DNA of 15,394 bases, from assembly GCA_027346125.1 (NCBI GenBank), contig DAIEST010000237.1, positions 1-15,394 of the forward strand, written 5' to 3'. Numbering within the stretch: position 1 is the first letter of the stretch; each line of letters opens with the position of its first letter. The position numbers and the translations under genes were made by a program. This document shows positions 6,865 through 12,427 of the stretch, one piece after another. The notes under the pieces were generated by a model. It made no database searches, was not told the origin of the DNA, and was given only the letters and a program-made list of their open reading frames with translations. This DNA comes from Leptospirillum sp. (GTDB lineage Bacteria; Nitrospirota; Leptospirillia; Leptospirillales; Leptospirillaceae).

Positions 6865-6882
6865 TTCTAGACCCGGTTTTTT
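6849..6882 (+). terminator. Rho-independent terminator-like hairpin overlapping a promoter
   Basis: AACTGGG (6849-6855) pairs with CCCGGTT (6872-6878) with one T-G wobble and a 16-nt loop; six consecutive T run from 6877 to 6882. It would end transcripts from 6100-6809. A transcript begun at the overlapping promoter would start near the second arm and so escape it. Confidence 0.5.
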
Positions 6883-6913
6883 ATCTCCGGCTTCTTTGGC
6901 AACCTCATTATAG

Positions 6914-6947
6914 TGGTCATTTTTGTGGCCATGGGGGTTTTTGACCA
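6914..6947. repeat. spaced inverted repeat in the cluster 2 leader
   Basis: TGGTCA (6914-6919) and TGACCA (6942-6947) are perfect 6-bp arms around a 22-nt spacer that itself contains TGGCCATGG. It could form a leader stem or be an operator; evidence is symmetry only. Confidence 0.25.
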
Positions 6948-7030
6948 GATGTAGCGGAGTTAGATGGTGTGTCCTGGAAACACAAGTGCACCGGTCGATT
7001 GTGAACGAATGAGATATGAAGGAGTTCCCC

Positions 7031-8251
7031 ATGGGTAGTCATGAGAGTAACGGGATGCCTCAAATAGGTTCCATGAATAAGAAGGGTCAGATCATCACTG
7101 ATCCGAGCGAGCTTTTTTTTCTGTCCCCCCGCACGCAGGCCTTTTTAACAGGATCTGAAGTCATTAAGGAAGCCGTTAAAAGAGCAAGCGTGGATTTTTC
7201 CGTTGCCTATCCGATCACTCCCCAGAGTGAAGCATCATCGCTTGTCGGAGAGCTTTATGCGGATGGTTACGTGGGTGATTACATGCGCGGAGAGTCCGAG
7301 TTTGCCGTCATGGGACAGTGTGCCGGTGGTGCGTTCGGTGGTGCAAGGGTGTTTACCACCACAGCCGGACCGGGAACCCTCAGGGCCTTTGAGAATTTTC
7401 CGATGTGGGCAGGCAGCCGGCTTCCGATCGAAGTGGTTTTTACCGTTCGTGGAGTGAACTCCCCTCTTTCAATCCAGCCCGATACGCTGGAAATCGCTTT
7501 CATGCTCGAGACTGGCATGTTGCTTTGGCATGCAGAAGACGCACAGGATCTGTTCGACTACATACTGAAGGGTTACATTGTTGCAGAACAGCCGGAAGTC
7601 CATCTTCCAATCGGAGTGATCTGCGACGGGTTTTTTGTGACCCATACGAAGGACATGGTCCTGATGACACCCGAGAACAGGGTCATCCCGCATTATAATC
7701 CGTACGCTTCTCCTGTAACATGCATGGATATGGAATCACCTCCGGTCCGTATGATGCGTGATCCGTTCGTCATGAAATCGAACTACATCAGTTATATGAC
7801 ACATGCCAGCTGGCAGCTTGAAGTCCGGGCTGCGATCGAACGCTCCCGAAAGCATACCGTTCAGCTTCTGGATGGACTGATCGAGGTAGAGAATCCGGAC
7901 GCGGAAATTATGCTGGTCTCCTCGGGAACGGCCGTGTCCCAGTCTCGGGAAGCCGTTCGTCTGTTCAGGGAGCAGGGAGTCAAGGTTGGCTTGGTCAAGA
8001 TCAAGACAATCCGGCCATTCCCTGGGCAGGAGTTACGTGAAGCTCTCAAAAATGCCAAGCATATTTTCGTACCGGAATTCAATGTGGCCGGATGGATGGC
8101 CAAAGAGATCAAGTCGGTCATCGATCGGAGCGAAAGAGTTATTGCCGGACCCCACGTTGCGGGCGGTATGACGATGCCTCCTGAGGTGATTGTCGAAGAA
8201 GTTGAAAGATCACTCGCCCTCCGGGGCAAGAAGGAGCTCATCCATGGGTAG
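7031..8251 (+). CDS. 2-oxoacid:ferredoxin oxidoreductase alpha subunit (Por/For type), cluster 2
   Basis: A 406-residue alpha subunit, paralogue of 2751-3992. The substrate-loop motif YPITPQSE is at 60-67, followed by a GGAFGGARVFTTTAGPG region; at the same place the paralogue reads GASRSGARSLTATAGPG, a difference that may bear on substrate or CoA binding. PLSIQPD, FFVTH and VSSGTAVSQSREAV are shared by both copies. The ATG at 7031 is preferred to the in-frame ATG at 7016 because AAGGAG (7019-7024) is 6 nt upstream. The stop overlaps the beta start by 8 nt, so the two are translationally coupled. Family is certain; pyruvate versus 2-oxoglutarate is not resolved. Confidence 0.93.
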   Translation: MGSHESNGMPQIGSMNKKGQIITDPSELFFLSPRTQAFLTGSEVIKEAVKRASVDFSVAYPITPQSEASSLVGELYADGYVGDYMRGESEFAVMGQCAGGAFGGARVFTTTAGPGTLRAFENFPMWAGSRLPIEVVFTVRGVNSPLSIQPDTLEIAFMLETGMLLWHAEDAQDLFDYILKGYIVAEQPEVHLPIGVICDGFFVTHTKDMVLMTPENRVIPHYNPYASPVTCMDMESPPVRMMRDPFVMKSNYISYMTHASWQLEVRAAIERSRKHTVQLLDGLIEVENPDAEIMLVSSGTAVSQSREAVRLFREQGVKVGLVKIKTIRPFPGQELREALKNAKHIFVPEFNVAGWMAKEIKSVIDRSERVIAGPHVAGGMTMPPEVIVEEVERSLALRGKKELIHG

Positions 8252-9134
8252 GGAAAAAATACAGATCAATGAAGAGTTTTGGGATATCATGCCGGATGAC
8301 TATAAGGATTTGGTCAACCACTCCACGTATGGCAAGACAGATCGTGGCTGGAAGGATGTGGGAAGTTCCACTGAACTGATTGCGGAGCATTCGTTGTGTG
8401 CAGGTTGTCCCGAGTCAATCGCTTTCCGGCACATCATGGCTTCCATGCCCGCTCCGGAAGATACCGTGATGGTAGGGTCGACAGGATGTACAAGTCTTGT
8501 TTTTCCGATGGTTGCCGTACACAACATCCATTCTTTGTTTGGAAACCAGAATGCGGTAGCAACCGGATTGAAGAGAGCGCTGAATGTCAGGTTCCCGAAC
8601 AAAAACAAGGATGTCATTGTTTTGGCCGGAGACGGTGCCACTGTGGACATCGGTCTGGACATGACGCTCCAGTCCTGGTTCCGTGGTGAACGCTTCACAA
8701 CCATCTGTTTCGATAACGAACTCTATGCCAATACCGGAGGACAGGAGTCCGGACTGATGCAAAAGGGTTTTGTTGCGAAGATGGCACCTGTCGGAAAGAA
8801 GTTTGAAAAGGTTCGTCTGCCTGAGATTGCCCGGGAATCGGGTTGCGCCTATGTGGCAGTATTGACAACTTCCAAGCCGAGTCTGGTGGAACGTGTTGTC
8901 CGGCAGGCAGTATTGATCGCCCGGGAGATCGGTCCTACCTATCTTCAGATCTACACCCCCTGCATTCTGGAAATTGGAAAGCAGTCGATGGAAGGTCTCC
9001 AGGAAATGCGTGATGCAGAAGCAGCCGGAGAGCGGTTCAAGTTCAGAGAGTTCATTACTCCGGAAGCGCAGGCTTTTATCGATGATATGGCGGCCAAGAA
9101 AAAAGCTGAAAAGCTGGCATCTGCTGCAAACTAA
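8244..9134 (+). CDS. 2-oxoacid:ferredoxin oxidoreductase beta subunit (TPP- and [4Fe-4S]-binding), cluster 2
   Basis: A 296-residue beta subunit. Likely [4Fe-4S] ligands are C52, C55 (CAGCP), C82 (STGCT) and C240 (YTPC). The TPP motif is GDGA at 129-132, with Ala where most family members and the cluster 1 copy have a second Gly; DNELYANTGGQ follows at 157-167. Extra Cys are at 155 and 201. The start is ATG 8244 with AAGGAG (8231-8236) 7 nt upstream; the longer frame from 8190 would lie inside alpha and is rejected. The C-terminus is Ala/Lys-rich, as in cluster 1. The gene overlaps alpha by 8 nt and precedes gamma by 25 nt. Confidence 0.94.
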   Translation: MGREKIQINEEFWDIMPDDYKDLVNHSTYGKTDRGWKDVGSSTELIAEHSLCAGCPESIAFRHIMASMPAPEDTVMVGSTGCTSLVFPMVAVHNIHSLFGNQNAVATGLKRALNVRFPNKNKDVIVLAGDGATVDIGLDMTLQSWFRGERFTTICFDNELYANTGGQESGLMQKGFVAKMAPVGKKFEKVRLPEIARESGCAYVAVLTTSKPSLVERVVRQAVLIAREIGPTYLQIYTPCILEIGKQSMEGLQEMRDAEAAGERFKFREFITPEAQAFIDDMAAKKKAEKLASAAN

Positions 9135-9159
9135 ACGATAAAAATCGGAGTAAAAGAAA

Positions 9160-9849
9160 ATGAAAAGACGAATCAATATTCGTATGTCCGGATTAGGAGG
9201 GCAGGGGGTTGTTACCTCTGCCCATATTATGGCGATGGCTGCATCGAAAGAAGATAAGTTTGCCATCTCCAATCCATTTTTTGGTGCTGAAAAGCGGATG
9301 GCTCCTGCTGAATCGTATGTCCGGATCGGACCGGAGAAAATCTTCGATCGGGGAGAATTGGTCTACCCCGATGTGGTCATGGTTTTTCATCCTCAGGTCA
9401 TCACCATGGGGAAAAGCTATACGATGCCTTTCTATTCGGGGATCAAGAAGAACGGAATTGTCATCATCAACGATGATATCGAACTTCTGACGGACGAGGA
9501 AAAGGAAGATCTTGCCAAGATGAATGTTCTTGTTTACTACGTTCCAGCCACAAAGATGGCCCTTGATATTGCCGGAACGGAGCTCTCGACGAACATGGCC
9601 ATGATTGGCAGTGTTGCCGGTCTTACGAATGTCATCGGAATGGAAGCTCTGGATCTCGCTCTCCAGGACAGATTCGGGAAGAAATACGTCGCTTCCGGGG
9701 GTACCGCAACCTTGGATGAGGCGATCAAGAAAAAATTCGCCAAGAAGGAAATGCTGCTTCAAAAAAATCTCGATACGATCAAGGTTGCTTTCGACCAGGC
9801 GACAGATTATGCGAAGAGCAAGAATTACATTCCTGCAGTAATGTCTTAA
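9160..9849 (+). CDS. 2-oxoacid:ferredoxin oxidoreductase gamma subunit, cluster 2
   Basis: A 229-residue gamma subunit, paralogue of 4978-5673, with the N-terminal GLGGQGVVTSAHIM signature and shared blocks PFFGAEKRMAPAESYVRI and FHPQVITMGKSYTMPFYSG. It would complete the CoA-binding part of the alpha subunit. GGAG (9147-9150) lies 9 nt before the ATG. Both copies end with a conserved segment in which a Lys-rich KKFAKKEMLLQKN-like helix precedes a short variable tail. No Cys motif is expected or seen. Spacing to delta is 16 nt. Confidence 0.93.
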   Translation: MKRRINIRMSGLGGQGVVTSAHIMAMAASKEDKFAISNPFFGAEKRMAPAESYVRIGPEKIFDRGELVYPDVVMVFHPQVITMGKSYTMPFYSGIKKNGIVIINDDIELLTDEEKEDLAKMNVLVYYVPATKMALDIAGTELSTNMAMIGSVAGLTNVIGMEALDLALQDRFGKKYVASGGTATLDEAIKKKFAKKEMLLQKNLDTIKVAFDQATDYAKSKNYIPAVMS

Positions 9850-9865
9850 GGGGAAACGGGAAAAC

Positions 9866-10078
9866 ATGTATAACGTTGCGGAGATCAGTGAAGAGGCCTG
9901 TGTAGCGAATAAAGGTTGTCGCTTGTGTATCATGTATTGTCCGGAAGCCAATTGCATTCTCATGAACGATGAGAAAAAAGTTGCTTTTGTGGTTGAGTCC
10001 CGTTGCAAAGGATGCGAGTTGTGCGTTGTTGTCTGTGACGCAGCGAAGCATAAGGCCATTGCGATGGTGAACCGCTGA
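9866..10078 (+). CDS. 2-oxoacid:ferredoxin oxidoreductase delta subunit (2[4Fe-4S] ferredoxin-like), cluster 2
   Basis: A 70-residue ferredoxin-like subunit. C12-x5-C18-x2-C21-x3-C25-P and C47-x2-C50-x2-C53-x3-C57 give two [4Fe-4S] sites. The first gap is five residues here, four in cluster 1 and two in classical ferredoxins, so the first cluster loop is unusual in both. An extra Cys at 30 follows the CPEAN motif. It lacks the C-terminal tail of the cluster 1 copy. The ribosome site is weak (AAGGGG, 12 nt before ATG), overlapping the gamma stop. Its function is electron transfer between the catalytic subunits and soluble ferredoxin. Confidence 0.9.
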   Translation: MYNVAEISEEACVANKGCRLCIMYCPEANCILMNDEKKVAFVVESRCKGCELCVVVCDAAKHKAIAMVNR

Positions 10079-10099
10079 TATCAGTCTGGAGGCGGTTTC

Positions 10100-10336
10100 T
10101 TGGATAATATGGAATCGGCATTGAATGAGATCAGGCTTTCCATGGATCGATTTATGTCGGTTCTTGATGGAGAGATCGAGGCGGCACGGAGGGGAAATCT
10201 TCCGGAGGACAAGATCAAGTCTCGCCTCGTTGCATTCATCGCAATCAAGGATAGTGGTCAGATTTATCTTGATTGGGCTGAGCATTATGTTCGGGGATCG
10301 TTTAAGGAAGACCAGGGCGACGAAGAAAGCGAATAA
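10100..10336 (+). CDS. small acidic protein between delta and epsilon, TTG start
   Basis: A 78-residue protein, predicted all-helical, with an acidic C-terminus (EDQGDEESE). It starts at TTG 10100: GGAGG (10088-10092) is 7 nt upstream, whereas the next in-frame ATG at 10109 would be 16 nt away. There are no Cys, signal peptide or membrane segment. It sits inside the cluster 2 operon, 21 nt after delta and before epsilon, so it is co-transcribed with a complete OFOR. An assembly or regulatory accessory role is plausible but only inferred from position. I recognise no family, and it is not visibly related to the 94-residue protein at 6100-6384. Confidence 0.72.
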   Translation: MDNMESALNEIRLSMDRFMSVLDGEIEAARRGNLPEDKIKSRLVAFIAIKDSGQIYLDWAEHYVRGSFKEDQGDEESE

Positions 10337-10428
10337 CGTCAGAAACTCACCTTGTTCTGTATTCCCGTTTCAATGCGGTCCTGCGGCCGCGGTTTGAACC
10401 GAATCAACGTTTGTCAGAAGGAGTGGAT

Positions 10429-11010
10429 GTGAATCCGTACAGTGTACTGAGGGGGCCGGAAGGTTTTTTGCCTCCAGCTGCGGCGCTTGCCGGCAACATT
10501 TTGCCTGAAACGGGAGAAGGGCATATTGAGGGTCGGATTGTCAGTGAAGAGCAGGCAATTGAGGAAGCTGCAAGAAAATTCGTATCGGCCAAGGTTCCTA
10601 CGATCTTCCCTGGTCCGCTTGTCTTGTGGGGATGGAATGAAAAGGCTATCCGTACTGCGGAAGCAGTCGAAAGACTTTCGGTCGCCGGTGGGATCAACAT
10701 CATTCCAATGCCGGATTATCGTCCGAAATATCCGAAGATTGATCCTGAAGCTGAGATTAACCCCAATCATCCAAATCTGACGATCTGGCACAACAAGATC
10801 GATGTTTGCATGTTTGTTGGGGTGCATTGTCACTACGCCAATTTGTCTCTGAAGATCATTCGGGGTGGAACGGCCTGTTTCACCATGGCATTCTGCGCTC
10901 ATGCCGGTCATGAAGATGCCAATCTGACCGTGCGTGATATTGCTCCGGAAAAGATCGATCGCGTTACTGAGATTGTCAGGAAACTGAAATCCAATTCTAA
11001 AGGTTTCTAG
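10429..11010 (+). CDS. 2-oxoacid:ferredoxin oxidoreductase epsilon subunit (CODH/ACS epsilon-like fold)
   Basis: A 193-residue protein resembling the fifth subunit of Hydrogenobacter-type Por/For enzymes. It is related to the CdhB/epsilon subunit of CO dehydrogenase/acetyl-CoA synthase, a DHS-like nucleotide-binding fold. Visible features are IFPGPLVLWGWNEKAIRTAEAVERL (about 55-80), a central IDVCMFVGVHCHYANLSLKII and HAGHEDANLTVRDI. The start chosen is GTG 10429, 5 nt after AAGGAG (10418-10423); the in-frame TTG at 10411 would place that site inside the gene. It ends cluster 2 just before a strong terminator. Cluster 1 has no counterpart, so one epsilon may serve both enzymes or only this one. 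Electron-transfer or structural role is uncertain even in characterised homologues. Confidence 0.82.
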   Translation: MNPYSVLRGPEGFLPPAAALAGNILPETGEGHIEGRIVSEEQAIEEAARKFVSAKVPTIFPGPLVLWGWNEKAIRTAEAVERLSVAGGINIIPMPDYRPKYPKIDPEAEINPNHPNLTIWHNKIDVCMFVGVHCHYANLSLKIIRGGTACFTMAFCAHAGHEDANLTVRDIAPEKIDRVTEIVRKLKSNSKGF

Positions 11011-11016
11011 TTTTAA

Positions 11017-11065
11017 AACACTGATCCGGTTCAAAGCTTGATAGCGCCGGATCAGTGTTCTTTTT
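11017..11065 (+). terminator. strong Rho-independent terminator of OFOR cluster 2
   Basis: A perfect 13-bp stem (AACACTGATCCGG at 11017-11029 with CCGGATCAGTGTT at 11047-11059) has a 17-nt loop and is followed by CTTTTTCT. It begins 6 nt after the epsilon stop and clearly closes the operon. Confidence 0.92.
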
Positions 11066-11280
11066 CTCCTCCTTTTCTTCCTGCTTGTTGTCTCTTTTCC
11101 TTATTTTTGTGACTTTCCTGAATTTCGAGATATCCCCGAGTGATCGTGTGACAAAATGGGTATTGACGATCAATGAAGACGCTCAACGCCAAATGGTTTC
11201 TCAATAAGATTGCTCAGGACAGGGGAGTGAAGTCAGTTCTCGCCGGGGTTTCAGAGGGGAGTTGAAGCATCAGGAAGCGC
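11066..11280. other. intergenic stretch without a supported gene
   Basis: After the cluster 2 terminator comes a pyrimidine-rich tract to about 11115, then sequence with no convincing coding region. A 30-codon ATG frame at 11173-11265 has no ribosome site. Nothing else with clear structure is seen. Confidence 0.5.
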
Positions 11281-11283
11281 AAA

Positions 11284-11306
11284 GCCTGTCCGGAGACGAG
11301 ACAGGC
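11284..11306 (-). terminator. hairpin after the minus-strand DEDD-like gene
   Basis: GCCTGTC and GACAGGC form a 7-bp stem with a 9-nt loop, 32 nt beyond the stop of the gene at 11339-11740. On the minus strand only TTT follows, so it is a weak terminator at best. Confidence 0.4.
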
Positions 11307-11338
11307 CCTACAGGAAGCGTCAGAGAAATCGGATGAAC

Positions 11339-11740
11339 TTATTCTTCGTTTTCGTCTAACCCGACTGCCAGTTCATGAAGGAAGTCCCCGGACAGTGTCT
11401 CTGGCGGGACAATCGTTTTCCAATGAAAGAGTCCCAGCTTGGCAATCTGATGAGTATCATCAAGATGTGGAATATTATCGGAGAACTGTTCCCGGATAAT
11501 TTCCAGTTCCTTGAGCGGCAGTGATTTGCATTCGTGGTGTGTCGAATCCAGAACTTCTCCAAGAAAATCCTGGTCGGATTGGATCTGACAAAGGATACGG
11601 GTCTTGGGCCTGTTTTCGAAAATTCGAAGTATCTCACCTTTTTCCTTGCTAACCTTCGTCTGCAGGATGATGGATTCCCCTTCATTGATGATCGTCAATT
11701 CAACGTGATTTCCATGTACGCGCACGCCAGAATAATACAT
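11339..11740 (-). CDS. short IS110-type DEDD (RuvC-like) domain protein, catalytic residues lost
   Basis: A 133-residue protein whose full length can be read against the N-terminal DEDD domain of IS110-family recombinases. It opens MYYSGVRVHGNHVEL where active members have a G-[IVL]-D-V-H-K start, so the first Asp is Arg at residue 7. The ExTG motif position reads Q52, and the KTDxxDA motif reads PHLDDTHQIAKL (H92 and D95), followed by a WKTIVPPE segment. Thus three of four acidic residues are changed. The C-terminal Tnp_20 serine-recombinase half is absent. The frame is intact, with AGAGAGGA (11748-11755) 7 nt before the ATG, which argues for a maintained gene. It is either a domesticated, non-catalytic domain or a fresh remnant. 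Homology is by pattern only and would need a profile search. Confidence 0.55.
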   Translation of the reverse strand: MYYSGVRVHGNHVELTIINEGESIILQTKVSKEKGEILRIFENRPKTRILCQIQSDQDFLGEVLDSTHHECKSLPLKELEIIREQFSDNIPHLDDTHQIAKLGLFHWKTIVPPETLSGDFLHELAVGLDENEE

Positions 11741-11834
11741 GGGTATGTCCTCTCTGATTCAATAGTGTTCGATTGTTGAATAGGCAAAACAGCAAACCTC
11801 TGTTTGACTTTAGCATAGCTGGTGCAGGATCTTC

Positions 11835-11862
11835 AAAAACGTTGGCTTCTGATGGTGCAACG
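11835..11862 (-). terminator. weak terminator candidate after the PsiE-family gene
   Basis: On the minus strand CGTTG and CAACG form a 5-bp stem with a 13-nt loop followed by TTTTTG. It lies about 50 nt past the stop at 11913. The stem is short. Confidence 0.25.
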
Positions 11863-11912
11863 GGCCTGTGGCGGCGAATGAAGTCAGGCGAGCCGATCCG
11901 GGTAGCGTCTGA

Positions 11913-12407
11913 TTACTCCCGTTGTCGGGATTCCGCTTCGTTCGCAGCAGAAATGCGAACGAGCAGGTAATAGGAAAAAACAAGAATGAGAACGACCAGG
12001 ACGTAAAGGAGTAGATCGATTGTCTGTCGTGAGAGAAATTGGGTGCCGGAGCCTATGTGAAAAGACGACTGGGCTTCGATCAGCAGAATACGCCTGATCG
12101 AAGAAATAATCCCGATAATGATGAAGGAAGCGATCGGAAATCGGCGCCGTCCCAGATAACTGAGCATGATCCATAGAAGTTCCAGGATGATCACGACGAA
12201 CAGCATGTCGTTGATGAGTCCGAGAACGGATTCGATCGAGAGATTGGTGAGGGACATTGCAGAATGAAGGATGACGACAATTGCCCCGACCATCAGGAAC
12301 AATGCAACGAGGAGATGAATGTAGTCATCAAGGCGAAGCAGGAGGCGACGGAATTTCAAGACAAAGTCTCTGTGGAAATCCTGAGGGGGGGGCTGGGGAG
12401 TATTCAC
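11913..12407 (-). CDS. PsiE-family (phosphate-starvation-inducible-like) membrane protein
   Basis: A 164-residue inner-membrane protein of the PsiE family (function poorly known; Escherichia coli PsiE is induced by phosphate starvation). Four hydrophobic segments lie at about 30-50, 63-85, 91-111 and 130-151. The conserved pattern LLDE/LLEL then FxIxGIISSIRRIL is visible as MLFVVIILELLW and IGIISSIRRILLIE. The N-terminus is Pro-rich and cytosolic. The start is placed at GTG 12407 because GGAGG (12413-12417) is 5 nt upstream; an in-frame GTG at 12431 would overlap the gltX stop without its own ribosome site. The gene follows gltX directly and is probably on the same mRNA. No phosphate-box sequence was recognised. 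Confidence 0.8.
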   Translation of the reverse strand: MNTPQPPPQDFHRDFVLKFRRLLLRLDDYIHLLVALFLMVGAIVVILHSAMSLTNLSIESVLGLINDMLFVVIILELLWIMLSYLGRRRFPIASFIIIGIISSIRRILLIEAQSSFHIGSGTQFLSRQTIDLLLYVLVVLILVFSYYLLVRISAANEAESRQRE

Positions 12408-12427
12408 GGGAACCTCCGATGGATTTT

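Noticed and set aside
8415..9272. 285-codon minus-strand frame over the cluster 2 beta gene
   Set aside because: Shadow of the beta subunit; no ribosome site or recognisable domain.
10366..10398. Imperfect inverted repeat (TTTCAA and TTTGAA around a GC-rich core) before epsilon
   Set aside because: The arms are only 5-6 bp, the loop is long and no T-tract follows; not enough to call a terminator or operator.
11173..11265. 30-codon ATG frame after the cluster 2 terminator
   Set aside because: Composition is acceptable, but there is no ribosome site, no promoter evidence and the length is easily reached by chance.
11773..11970. 65-codon plus-strand frame between the DEDD-like and PsiE-family genes
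   Set aside because: It overlaps the 3' end of the PsiE-family gene, lacks a ribosome site and looks like random translation.
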